Below are positions 22,340 to 34,818 of a stretch of 64,000 nucleotides of DNA, piece by piece. How positions within the stretch are numbered: the stretch's first letter is position 1; every line of letters starts with the position of its first letter. The stretch comes from Linnemannia elongata (Eukaryota > Mortierellomycota > Mortierellomycetes > Mortierellales > Mortierellaceae). The position numbers and the translations under genes are program-made. The notes under the pieces were generated by a model, which saw only the letters and a program-made list of their open reading frames with translations, had not been told where the DNA came from and ran no database searches. The DNA lies in contig JAXBDG010000006.1 of assembly GCA_036320915.1 (NCBI GenBank), positions 1,302,001 through 1,366,000 of the forward strand. The letters run 5' to 3'.

Positions 22340-25300
22340 CTACACCTCGCCAGCCTGCTTCGCCAGCTTGTAGAACAACGAGCCCTCATCCTGAAGCAAC
22401 ACCTTGGGCGCATCAAACTCCACAACACGACCGTGGCTCAGCACTAGTATCTTGTCGGAATCCATCACAGTCTTGATACGATGCGCTATCGTTAAGATCG
22501 TTCGTTCCTTGAACTCGGCCCTAATCGTTTTCTGTATCAACTCGTCCGTCTCAATATCCACCGCTGATGTCGCTTCGTCCAACACCAGGATCTTGGTCTT
22601 TCTTAAGAGTGCTCGCGCGAGGCAAATTAGGGATCGCTGGCCGACTGAAAAATTCTCGCCGTTCTGGGCCACCTGGAACAGCAGCCCGCCAGGTAATGCG
22701 GCGATAACAGACTTGAGGTATGATCGCTCCAGTGCCTCCCACAGCACTGCATCCTCCAGCTCCTCGAATGGATCAAGGTTCTCGCGGACAGTACCGGCAA
22801 AGAGGACAGGTTCCTGAGGGATGATCGACAGGTTCTTGCGCAAGTCGGCCAGCCCGAGGGTGGATATGTCGATATTGTCGATCACGATCTTGCCGCCATC
22901 CAGATGGTCTTCCTCGTTGCCATGGTCCTCAGGTTCCTGGTTGCTATTGTTGCTGGTCGCTATCGCCCACTCGCTGTTGGCGGCTTCGATCATTCTGAAC
23001 AGTGCCAATGTCAAACTCGACTTGCCAGCACCCGTCCGTCCAACAATGCCAATCTTCTGACCTCCTTCGACCGTGAACGAAATACTCTTCAAGACCAGAT
23101 CCATACCCTCCCGATACCGCGTCGAGTAGTCAACAAACTCAATTTTTCCATCCTGTGGCCAGTGATGTTCCAGAGCGCGTCTTGCCTCAGAATCAGGTGA
23201 TGTCAATAACGGTGCCTCTGTCTTCAACTCTGTGTACTCCTGCACACGCTCCACAGCGATCATATGCACATACAAGTCACTGTACGTTCTCGCAAACCAG
23301 ATTAAGGACTGCGAGTTGGACATGGCAAAGCTGAGCGCCAATCCTGCAGTCACCGCATTGACCGACCCCTGCGGCAACAAGACGAACCAGAGACAAGCCA
23401 ACAGCGTGATGACAACATTAACCATCTGGACCAGGATCTCCATCCAGCGAATACAATACGCCATCGCAATAAACGAGTTTGTGTACAGGTCACTTCGTTT
23501 GGCGTTTGCGGCGATAAAACGATCCTGGAGGCTCATAGCACGGATACTTGAAACGCCTGCCAGTGTCTCCTGAAAGTGCTGGTAGATGGGCGATTGAGTT
23601 GCGCGACAGATACGCTTCATTGCCTGGGAGGCTCGGAGATAGTATTTTTGGACGAAGTAATAGATGAGGGCGAGAAAGGGCGAGGCGACCAGGAACAAGG
23701 GTGTCGTAAAGGCTACAACTGCGAGGGATGCGACGAGGCTGACTGCGTGACCTATGGCTTCGAATAACTTCCAGGGAATGCGGTCGTCGATAGATGCAAA
23801 GTCGCTCGACACGCGGTTGATAACTCGACCAAGACTAACATAATTATGAAGGGAAGGACCTTAGTTAGAACAATAGTAAAGTCACGATTTAACTAGCAAG
23901 AAAAAGTAATCAGATGTACTTACGGAGTTGTGTCAAAGAATGCAGGGGGCAGGCGCATGATCCTGCTCATAAAGATTCGGTGCAAGTACTCTGATGCGTG
24001 GATACGAGCGACACCAAAGGCAATCCAGAAAAGTGCAATGCCGATCAAGACATACACCAACGTCAAGCCTGAAAACACCAGAAGGAAGATGTTGAGGGAA
24101 GGGCGGGAGTCCTCATCTGTAGCCTCGTTCTGCTCGATCCAATACTTGAGCCACAGGTTGGTGCCGACATAACACACCTGCATCAGCACGTGAAAGAGCA
24201 TAATCAGCATGGCGTACTTGTACGTGCTAAGGAGGTTTCAGGAGTCAAACAAGTCAGCGTCTCTATACTCAGAAAGTAAAACAGCTCTCTTGATGGATAA
24301 CAATGTACTTACATGGCACGCAAGTAGCCAAGAAAGATGCTTGCTGTGAGACCTCCATCCAAGATATTCTCCGCTTGAATGATGCTAGCCTTCTTGTCCT
24401 TCTTGATACTCTTGTTGGTATCCGTGGCGCTGGTGGGAACTCCCTTCTTTGATGTTGTTACCGCTGCTGCCGTGTCGCCACTTGTACCCACTTCGACTGT
24501 CGCTTGACTTTGCGTTTCTGCATTGTCTGACTCTAATGATGAAGGGGTGCTAGAACCGTCTTGGTATCGATGAGTAATCGCATACTCGCTGATCAATTGA
24601 CAAAAGGTCTGTCCGGCAGCCATCAAGTCGTCAAAGTGTCCCGTTTCCGCAATGCACCCGTCTTTCAGCAGAATGATCTGATCGACTTCCTGAAGATGGT
24701 GGATACCGTGCGTCACCAACAATCTGGTCTTGTTGCGGAGCAAACCCTGCGGACCTATCAGTTCGTTCCAGAGATGCTGATCCACATGCGCATCAACGGC
24801 ACTCAGAGGGTCGTCCAGCAGGTAGATGTCAGCATCGTTGTAGGCAGCACGGGCAAGAGAGACTCGCTGTTTCTGACCACCCGAGAGATTGATACCACGC
24901 TCACCGATCTCTGTCTGGTCGCCTGCTGGAAGATTCGCAAGATCTGGTTCTAGTCCACTCGCTGCAATGACTCGCTCATATCGCTCTTGGTCGTACCCCA
25001 ACCCAAACAAGATGTTGTCACGGAGAGAGGCGTTCAGGATCCAGCTCTGTTGAGGGACATAGGCTATCCTGCCAACAGTCTTGGCATATCCATGAACCTT
25101 GTACATCTCCCCAATGAGTGCACTCAGCAACGATGATTTGCCTTGACCAACTCGTCCGACAATGGCCACCAGCGAGCCGCCCTTGACTGAGAGATTGATG
25201 TGCTGCAAGGTTGGGCGAAGACTCTCGGTTGATTCGCCATCATGCGATCCCTGAAGCAGACCAAGGGTTTCGTCTGCATCGTCCTGATTCTCCAACGACT

Positions 25301-27780
25301 CCCTGTTCCATGAAAAAGTTGCGTCCTCAATCACCACTGACAATCCCTCTGGAGAGCTGCTAGAGACATTCTCACGGGCGATAGAACCAGGGTCATTCTC
25401 CTCCTGCAACAGAAATGCCTGAATACGAGAAGCCCCAACAGTCAAGGTAACGGTGGCCGTCGTGGTCTCTGTCAAACTGGCGATGGGTACTTTGAGCAGT
25501 GCAAACAAAGTCATACTCACAAACACAATCTGAGGCGTCAATGTCCCTGGAGTGAACCCTGGACCACCCCATGCTGCGTAGACGGAGAGTGTGACCAAGG
25601 AGATGATCAAAGTCAACGAGTTGAAGACTATCGACATCACAGCGTAGAGGGCTCCTATACGTCGAAGCACGCTCAGTTCCATGTTGCGAACATCCAAGAT
25701 CCGTTTCAAAAATGCATCCTCCCTATGATATAATAAACGCTCTAGTTAGCGGTGCCGTGCAATAAATGGTATATATCCAACGACTCCAAATGGCACTAAT
25801 GAAGGTTGCTTACCAGGCGTACAACTTGACGATTTTGATGGCGGACAAGACCTCTGTTGTAAGTCGGATACGTTCGTCAAGAAAGCCGTTTTTCTGTCGC
25901 TGCAGCTTCCCAAAGATCCGTGCGCGCCAAATCTGAAGAGGAGAAATGGTGAGCATGGTCAAGAAACCGACCAAGGCACTCCATCCCAACAGCCGATACA
26001 CTATAATATGCAGGAGATACAACAGTTGGTTAATTACACTAGCGTTTAAAAGCTATGTTTCTTGCGCTACCGACAGCCAGATCGCACGCTTACAGAGTAG
26101 GAGGCCAAGGATGATCTCCAAGGGAACAGCGACCCAAGTCGTCAGAAAGATGCCTGCTTCAAGCCAGTACTCCGCGTCAACGGACATGTGGCTCGTAATC
26201 GATCCTAGTGTCGACACCTGCCTCGCCCCAGGAGAGAGCCTCAGTGCCTTACGGTACACCATCGAGAGCAACGCGGATCGGACCTCGAGCCCACGAACAA
26301 TGCAAACCTGCCGACTCACTGTCAACAGGACAGAATTGGCGAGCCCCATCACAAACATGGCGACTACCAAGAACAGTCCGTACGTCAAACTCGTCTTGCC
26401 ACCGTTACCACCGTCGCCGTCAGGACCGCTGTTGTCAATTTTGGTGACAGTGTCTGTAGGGATGGTCGAGAACTTTTCCTGAAGATCCTGAAAATAGGCG
26501 AGCAAGAGGCTCAGGATGACTGGGATCGCGAAGTTGGTGAACACTCGCGAGATTCTCAATAAGAGAAGAGCAGGCACATACAACAGCTGAGACCGTAGGA
26601 CCGCCCGAAATAATGATGGCTCCTTGCCCTTGATCTTTGCGTTCTCTATGTTTGCCTTCCAATATGAATCCAGTCGTGGCTGTGCCTTGCTCGTGTAAAG
26701 GCACTCTGGCATTTGGTTGTCGATATCCCTGATCGACAAGGACTTCGTGTTTCCGAGTCGGACAATTGGAAGGAAGAAAAAATACGTCATCTGGGAGAAT
26801 AGGTTCGCCTTTTCGTAGATGGGTGCTGAACTGGATCGTTGGACTTTGGTAGAGCCACGAGGCCATGCCTCTACTATGAATCCGATCAGGAGTGTCAAGA
26901 TCATGAAAAGAGTGGCGGCGAGTTGGACAGAGATGCTCTCTGAATGGTTCGGCAAGAGGTAAAGTGTCCTGGCTTGAATTGAGAGTGTCGAAAGCGAAAG
27001 GACATAGAACGTGAAAATCACGTCTGAGGAGCGGATCGAGTATACATGTTCATAGTAGTTGAGAGGCACCGCTAACAACTATTAGGGAAAGAATATGCAT
27101 TAGTCGTTGTAGCGAACGTTTGTAATAAGCGAAACACAAAACGAGGGCTCCCGACTTACCCATGCAGTTGCGAAAGCAGTGTACCCAAAGACCGCAGCAG
27201 GGGTCGTTCTCTTGTCCTGATGTAAAAGGTCAAAAAGAACACCGAGTGCTGTCACTCCCGTGCTGGCCATGCAAATCTGCGTGGGCCAGTAAATCCATCC
27301 TGTGCGTCCAAGGCCATGAGGGAAATACCATTTCCGGAGGGCCACATATCGACCGATAAAACAGACAATGGTTAGGGTAGATAGTGTCCCCAAGAGGACG
27401 CTACATAATGATAACAGCAAGGTATACAACGCGTGAGTGCGGCTTTCTCTTATCTCCATGCATGTGCTTATATTACGACATATGCGGCTCATCTGTCTTA
27501 CCTGTATTCAAAGCAAGGAGTCAGTCCGAATCTGGATCTGCTGAATGGCCCCTTTTCGTGTCACATCGGATTGGCAGCAGGGTACATGGTAAGAAAAGAG
27601 GAGTGAGTGTCAGTGCTTTGAAAAATCCCTCCTCCTAATCTCTTTCTTTCTTAAAAAAAAAGGAGTTGACCGCTCACTCACCCAGCCTTCAATTGATCCA
27701 CAGAACCACCTCTCGACACCTGTACTTGGTGGGCTTGCGTCGTCAAGGTTGGTAGCGAAAGCATTCTGCTGGTACTCCAT
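22340..27780 (-). CDS. ABC transporter, subfamily C (MRP/YCF1-type, full length)
   Basis: Eight exons join in frame: 27780-27682, 27551-27502, 27400-27160, 27078-26094, 26000-25814, 25722-24313, 24226-23924 and 23834-22340, giving 1589 residues. Exon 2 was set by frame and by the family motif EGWGPF, then GLTPCFEYS, across the 1/2 junction; its acceptor lacks a pyrimidine tract and is the least sure boundary. About five N-terminal membrane segments form TMD0. TMD1 follows, then NBD1 (IVGRVGQGKSSLLSAL, INLSGGQKQRVSLARA, LLDDPLSAVDAH), TMD2, and NBD2 (IGIVGRTGAGKSSL, FSVGQRSLICLARAL, LVLDEATSAVD). The family exports glutathione conjugates, metal-thiol complexes and other organic anions, often into the vacuole; the substrate here is unknown. 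Both NBDs keep their Walker and signature residues, but NBD2 has the Glu after Walker B and NBD1 an Asp, as usual for ABCC proteins. Confidence 0.93.
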
Positions 27781-28431
27781 TCTGGTTCCTGCGTATGTCG
27801 TCTGTAGGACGTGTGATCGATTGTCGCAGAAAGGGAGAGGAATAAAGCAATAGTCAATTGGAATAGGAACAGAGAGAGAGAAAGGGAATATCAATGAAAT
27901 GGCATGAGGGAGTGAAAGTAAGAATGAAAGTGAAAGAAAGAGAAACATACACTTGCGCTATTTATTCGTTTTTTTTTTTTTTTTTTTTTGTAGATATGGC
28001 AAGGTTGTGACTCGATATACATGAGCATTGACGACGTGGACGTTTCTTCACGAATTTTCGTCCGTCCAGCGCCAATACACAGGAAACCTGGCAGACCCTC
28101 CTTTGCCAACGATCTACTCTCTCCCCCACTTGTTTGAAGATAATCGTGAGGTGTTCATACACAGTACAGCGCATCCTCACTATCAGTACAAGATCCGCCC
28201 TCGTTGTTGTCATGGAGCATTGTCGTTTTGGTGGAGAGAACATATGTACATTTAAAACGGCGCAGAAGTCTTTGGAGGTGCAAACAAAAGAAAACAAAAC
28301 TCAAGTGACAACCAACAATACACTGCAAAAATAAAGTTTCTTCAAAGCGCCGCATTTCAAAAACTCAAACGCAAGCAAGGATGGCGAAAAAGAAGATGAA
28401 CAGCCAAACTGTATTGTCGAAGAAGGACTCC
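27781..28431. other. Intergenic: ABC transporter promoter and OPT 3' flank
   Basis: A long T tract (about 27970-27989) and C/T-biased leader on the coding strand lie upstream of the ABC gene. No separate gene is supportable. Confidence 0.55.
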
Positions 28432-30925
28432 TTACTCGTCCACCCCTCCAGTCCAGGTATTATTAAAAGCCCCACACCGATTGACACCAAGGTACGGTGC
28501 ATTCGATCCATCCGGCAGATAATGGTTCGCAATCCAACTCGGGAACACAAAGCTGAGCTTCGGGCTCACCCCTCCACTCAGTAACAAAAAGATCGCCAAA
28601 CCCGTCAATGCCGCCCCAGTGTCCAAGGAAGCCGATAAAATAAAAGTATACTTGGACCACACATTCTTGTGGTATCGGAAGAGCCAGACCCGCCAGACAA
28701 GAAAGACGATGAACGAGGGTACCAGCCCGACTATTAGCCCTCCGGGGAAGGCAGACATCCCGCCAGCAAAGATGGTGATGTTGAAGAGGGACCATTTGAT
28801 CTTGGGGAACTTTTTAGAGAGACTCCATTGAACGATGGGGATGATGGCGCCGATGAGGAGGCCCCAGTAGATGAAGTGGTAGTTGCCTTTGGGGCTGAAC
28901 ATGCGTTGAGGGCCGAGAGCACCGTAGATCAGAGACGAGCCCCACATGATCTGAGCGCCGATTCCTGTCCAGAGTCCGTTAGGGTCGTCCTTTGTGCCGT
29001 CAAGATACTCGCGTTTTGCGTTGATGATGAGGATCATGGTCACATAGTTGAACACTCCTCCGATAACCGTACCCCAGAGCTGAGCTGCGAACATGGACCG
29101 AGAAGGGATCTTCATATAGACACCGAGCTTGAGATCCGACAGGAGCTCCTTGCATTGCCAGGTCGCCATGTAAGCATAGCACTTGAAGGTCATGTTGGCA
29201 AGGGGCTTTCCCGGGAACATGAACCCACAGACCAGCTCGCTGATGACATTCACTCCTGGGCCGGTTCCTGCAATCGCTGTCATAGCGCAGATCGGGAATG
29301 CGAGTATCCAACCCATGGCTAGACCGACAAGAAGACCCCACCAGGGCAACTGCAGACCATAAACCTCACAAACCATACAGGAGAGCCCGGCCATGACGAC
29401 ATAGAAGGCGGCGTACCAGATCTGAGGGACCTCAGGGTAATCCTTCATCATCTTGACGTGGATATCCTCAGCAGCACTGTTTCTAGACTGCTTCCAGGTC
29501 TTCCAGATATCGGCGCCATGGAAGCAGAGGATGTGAGTGATACACCCGGTGAGAGCAATAAAGGAGTACATAAAGACCAAGGCGTACATGGGTGTCATGG
29601 TGACAGGGGTGCTAGCATTGTACTTGTCGTTGTTCAAGGAGAAATCGTCGTTCAGGTACGGGGTGATGTCGAATGGTTCTCCGTCCGAGTGGAACAAACG
29701 AGGTGTCAAGGGTCGACCAAATGTTCTTGCGCCTAGAATATTCTTCATCCAAATGATCGGGACAATAATCCAGTAGGAGAGAAAGATCCCGCTGAACTGG
29801 TTGAGTTGAGTCGAGACAGGCAACCACAGAGTATATCCTCCAACGACGGTCCAGTCAAACGACAGCGACATGATCCCGACTCCACCACCTGCCATGGACG
29901 AGAACATGGCCCAAAAGTCCCTGTTGTACGGGTTCAGCCAGCAGACCCAGTCGAAGAACAGGAGTAGCGGTGCCATGAACTGCGGGATGAACTGTAGTGG
30001 ATTTTAGAGAAATGAATGGCCCATGTGAGTGCGAATGCTAATGTTGAAGCATGCGACTGAAATAGGTTGTGTAACTTGATTTACCTCGTAGAGAAAGGTG
30101 CATCCACAGACGACCCAAAAGAACTTCATGTACGACCAACCACGGACCATCTTCTTGGTTTTAAACTCGTCGGTGTTATGGATAGCGTTGTAAAACACAA
30201 CATGCACCAAGTTACTCCACCAGACCATCTCAGCAGGATTAACCAAGTACTTTCTCAGAACACCAGCCATACCATACCCCAAGCACTGGGTCGTAATAAT
30301 GAGCACAATAGCTCCGACCGCACCCATACGATGATTGAGGAAGAGGTCCATGGCCGTAATAATGTCGATCGCGTAGGCGGTATTAGAAGCGGTAGAGACG
30401 GCGATACCGATGAGGGCATGCTCTTTGATGTTGAAGGGGCCGGGGTTGAGAGATATGCTGTGTCGACCAATGGTGATGTTTCCGCGAGGAAGGATCTTGG
30501 CTAGGGCGACTCCGAGGACATACGAGGTCAGGTTGACGAAGTAAAGAGGGAACCCTCCGCGCGAGGTTCGGAAGTAGTAGTATTGGTTGACGATCGATGC
30601 AATTACGGCAAAGAAGAATGATAGCACCCAAAAGCGGAACGTCAAAGCGACGAGGGTGGGGTCGTCTGTAAGTGGCACGACTAATTGACCATACAGAGGT
30701 AAAAATAATGAATGTCAGTGCGCGTTGGTGAACGTTACGCAGCATAAAAAAAAATTCCTTGTGTGAGGCAGACGAAGACGAACCCAGTCGAACGGCCTCA
30801 ATAGTCGAGTTCTCAGGGTCGGCCTCCTTCAAGGAAAGAGTGTCGCACTTTTGAGCCTTCTCAAGTTCATTGTCCTCTATCTCTAACTTCTCTTGACTGA
30901 TTTCGTATTCTTTTTTCTTGTCCAT
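28432..30925 (-). CDS. OPT-family oligopeptide transporter (copy 1)
   Basis: Three exons (30925-30784, 30680-30085, 29991-28432) join to 765 residues. The family signatures are SLNPGPFNIKEHALIGIAVSTA (NPG..N.KEH), SLSFDW, and GVYMKIPSRSMF (KIPPR-like). Many hydrophobic segments fit the 12-16 membrane helices of OPTs. The proteins take up small peptides, glutathione or metal-ligand complexes by proton symport at the plasma membrane. The first intron starts with GTTCGT, a poor donor; the same junction in copy 2 has GTATGT and gives the same protein frame (RLVVPLTDDP), which supports the call. Copy 1 also has a second intron absent from copy 2. The acidic N-terminus (MDKKKEYEISQEK, then EADPENSTIEAVRL) is cytosolic and matches copy 2 at its end. 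Confidence 0.93.
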
Positions 30926-32423
30926 GTGGGGATCGAGTCGAAACGGAAGGAAGGAATAAAAAAAAAGGAATGCTGGAGGGACAAAAAATGCAAACGAGGG
31001 AAAATGAAAGAGGCAGCGAGATGAGAAAAATGAACCGGGAAAGATGATATGGAAGACAATTATCGAAAACTGCCTGGCCTACTTATATATTGGCAAGGAT
31101 GCCCTCTTTGACCTTCTGACAGGTTACTTCTCTCCTTTGCCCATTTGACCGTTTGCACCGAAAAAGACACCGAGCCGTTGCCAGGTCTTTCGGAAATACT
31201 TCCGCACTCAAAGAACCACTCAACCCAAGGAGAAAAGCTGATGTACAGCATTCCTTAAGAACATTGTTTCTGCAGTGATGGCCGGGTAGGGGATACATAT
31301 ATGCTGTCACTCTATGAATATCGGATAGCCGTTCCGTCCCTGCCCTTTTTCAAGCTTGGATCATCCATAATCTTCTGCATGTCAAAAATTTCCGCCTCTC
31401 TATTTTTGTGTTCCCTTGTGTGTCTAGGGACACGCCGCGAAAGGGTCCAATTGTGAGCCATGTCAGTTAAGGGAAGAAATCCAAACGACAACAAAGTAAC
31501 ACAACCACTTTCTGCAGTTATCCTGTGCTCACCTTTTCCCTCGGCATTAGTGCCGTAGCCTTCGACGCCGCACTTTTTTTGTTGCTCTTTACTAGGTATA
31601 CAACACGGTGTGCCATCCGATTGAATCAAGTACAACATGCTTGGTCTTCATGTTTGGATGATGGTGCCGGCGAGAAAAAAATTTGGCGGAAAAAGGAAAG
31701 AAGAGCAATGGCACCATCTCAAAGATCGTTGGACACTTCGATCATCATAGCTTATTGGATGATAATAGGTTTACTCATTGTGGACTATGGTTCTTGTAGA
31801 CATTCGAGCGCGCCAATAACGATCCACAGCACGCAAGAGGCGTGACCAAAGGCTGGAGAACCCCGACGATTTCTTTACTTTAACTTTTTTTTGGGTCGTC
31901 TCCCTTACTCCTTCCTTCCACACCTTGGCATCCTCGTATTGCAAGATCCACCTCTGGATACCAATTTTCACAAGCGCGGACAGGGCGCAACCAGCTTCGG
32001 AATACCATATTGCCCCCGCCCGGCTTCAAGTTATAACGTCACCGTACAAGAAAACAATTCAAAAAATAGTACCCAACTCGATGAGGAACATCAGAGAAGA
32101 ATTTAAAGACTGTTTGGATGGAGCATGTTCATCCAACGAAAGGAAGAGAAAAAGAAAAAAAGTACAAGAACGCGGTTGACAACGACTGCTTTGAAACAAT
32201 GAAATATGAAATCGCGCAGAAAATAAGAAAGAAACGCGTGATTCAGAAACGCGTCCACATTCAGGCTCAAGTAGCGTTCTTACTCATTTCACCTTCGCCA
32301 CCTAACCTCAATTTCAACACCCACATTGAAAGCCAAATCGTTTGTGAGCAGAAATGAATTTTATTAGACTGATGAAAAACCAGACTTGGGTATGATTAAA
32401 GAGAGAAAGGTAAAAAAAAACGA
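30926..32423. other. Intergenic between the two OPT genes
   Basis: About 1.5 kb. The left part is the promoter of OPT copy 1, the right part the 3' flank of copy 2. Short open frames here (for example 31312-31638 and 31525-31845) lack any recognisable domain and look accidental. Confidence 0.55.
31083..31093 (-). promoter_or_regulatory. CCAAT-TATATAA candidate of OPT copy 1
   Basis: On the minus strand CCAAT runs directly into TATATAA, about 160 bp before the ATG at 30925. Confidence 0.4.
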
Positions 32424-34818
32424 TTACTTGGGAGGAGTGGGCAACATGCCAGACTCCCACTTGTTTTCAAAGGCACCGCACCTGTCAACAGACTTGTAAG
32501 GCGCGTTACCGTCCTCATCGTAATGGTTAAGGAACCACGAGGGGAAGGAAAAGTTGAGCGTGGACGAGACACCACCCTGGAGGAAGATGAACAAAAAGAG
32601 CCCCGTAAATGCTGCGCCGGTGTCGAGAGCAGCCGAGAGGATGAAGGTGTACTTTGACCAGAACTCCTTCTTGTAGCGGAAAACCCAGAACTGCCAGACG
32701 AGGCAGAGGATGATCGAGGGAAGGACACCAATGGGCTGACCACCAGGGTAGGCAGACATACCGCCGGCAAGGACGGCAATGTTGAAGCGCGACCACTTGA
32801 TGTTGGTGTACTTCTTGGAGAGACCCCATTGGATGACGGGGATGACGGCACCAATGAGGAATCCCCAGTAGATAAAGTTGTAGTAGGAGGAAGGACCGAA
32901 CATTTTGATGGGTCCGAGGGCTCCATAGATGAGGGCGGAACCCCAGAAGATCTGGGGGCTGACTCCGGTCCAGAGACCAGAGGGATCCTCCTCAGTACCA
33001 TCCAAGTAACCACGGCGGGCGTTGATGATAACGTGCATGGTGAGGTAGTTGAAGATGGATCCGATAAAGGCTCCCCAGATCTGGGCGGTGAACATCGAGC
33101 GGGGTGCGATTTTCATGTAGAGACCGAGCTTGAGATCAGCGAGAAGAGTGTGGCACTGGTACATGGCCATGTATCCGTAGCACTTGAAGGCCATGTTGGC
33201 GATGGGTTTGCCAGGGAACATGAAACCGCATACCAACTCAGTAATGACGTTGAGACCTGGACCGGTACCGGTGATGGCAACCATGGCTCCAATGGGGAGA
33301 GTGAGGACCCAAGAGAGAGCAAGAGCGACTAAGAGACCCCACCAGGGCAGCTGGAGACCATAGACCTCGCAGACCATGCAGGAGAGTCCGACCATGACGA
33401 CATAGAAAGCGGCGTACCAGAGCTGAGGAACCTCGGGGTAAGCCTTCATCATCTTTACGTGGATATCCTCATCAGTGCTGTTGCGAGACTGCTTCCAGGT
33501 CTTCCAGATGTCAGCACCGTGGAAGCAGAGGATGTGAGACATGCATCCGGCAAGGGCGATGAAGGAGTACATGAACACCAAGGCGTACATCGGGGTCATG
33601 GTGGCGGGCTGACCAGCCAAGTACTTTTCCTCATTAAGGGAGTAGTCCTCGTTCAACAGTGGTTTGATCTTGAAGGGCTTACCGTCCAAGCTGTACAACC
33701 CAGAAGTCAAAGGGCGACCATAGAGCTTGGCATTGAAGACATTGTTCAACCAGATGATGGGGAAGATGATCCAGTAGGAGAGGAGAATACCACCATACTG
33801 GGACAATTGGGTCGCAAGAGGCAACCACATGGTGGCTCCTCCAATGGCAGTCCAGTCAAAAGAAAGAGAGAGAATACCGGCTCCTCCACCACCGTTGGAC
33901 GAGAAGAGGGCCCAGAAGTCGTAATCAAAAGGCTTGAACCAGCACACCCAATCGAAAAAGACCAACAGAGGAGCAATGTACTGAGGAATGAACTCGTAAA
34001 TGAACATGGCACCGCAGACGAGCCAGAAGTATTTCATGTAAGACCAGCCGCGGAACATCCTCTTGGACTTGAATTCGTCAGTGTTGTGCATGGCGTTGTA
34101 GAAGACGACCTGGACCAAGTTGCCCCACCAGACCATCTCGGCGGGGTAGACGAGGTACTTGCGAAGGACACCAGCCATACCGTAACCCAAGCACTGGGTG
34201 GTGATGATGAGGACAATACCGCCAAAGGCGTTGATCTGGTGGTTGAGGAAGAGATCCATAGAGGACAGAATCTCGATGGCATAGGCAGAGGTGGCGGCGG
34301 TGGAGACGGCAATTCCGATCAGGGCATGTTCCTTGATGTTGAAGGGACCAGGGTTGAGAGAGAAGGAGTAACCGCCAACAGTCAACTTGCTGGTGGGGAG
34401 CACGCGAGCCATGGCGGTGCCCATGGCATAGGTGGCCAAGTTGACGAAGTAGATAGAGAACGAGCCACTGGCGACACGGAACATGTAGTACTGCTGAATG
34501 ACAGAGCCGATGACGGCGAAGAAAAGTGACAAGACCCAGAAACGGAAGGTCAAGGCGACCAAGGTGATATCGTCGGTGATAGGGACGACTATGATAAAGG
34601 AAGAAAACCCAAGATGTTGTTGTCAGGGATATGCTGTGGTTTAAAAATGAACGTGGAGTGACATATCAACTCATCATGACAGAGAACATACCCAGACGGA
34701 CAGCCTCAATCTTGGAGTTCTCGACCTCGGCCTCCTCAAGGGAGATGCTGTCGCCGGCATAGGCCTTCTCGAGGTTGTGGATATCCTTCTCAGGATCGAT
34801 TTCGTGCTTCTCGCCCAT
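32424..34818 (-). CDS. OPT-family oligopeptide transporter (copy 2)
   Basis: Two exons (34818-34692, 34588-32424) join to 763 residues. It is closely similar along its length to copy 1. SLNPGPFNIKEHALIGIAVSTAATSAYAIE, ILSLSFDWTAIGG and GLYMKIAPRSMF give the OPT signatures, and a first-intron position identical to copy 1 shows common descent. Start is MGEKHEIDPEKD at 34818; the exon 1 donor is GTATGT and the codon across it is GTC. The C-terminus ends MLPTPPK. As with copy 1, the likely role is proton-coupled uptake of peptides, glutathione or metal chelates at the plasma membrane. The most visible differences between copies are in the N-terminal 45 residues, around the KIPPR motif and in the last 20 residues, where substrate choice or sorting could diverge. 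Confidence 0.95.

Noticed and set aside
31312..31845. Overlapping frames of about 106-108 codons on both strands between the OPT genes
   Set aside because: Neither shows a domain, splice sites or codon pattern of a gene; typical intergenic chance frames.
33459..34529. 356-codon open frame on the plus strand within OPT copy 2
   Set aside because: Antisense shadow of a well-supported transporter; caused by codon bias.
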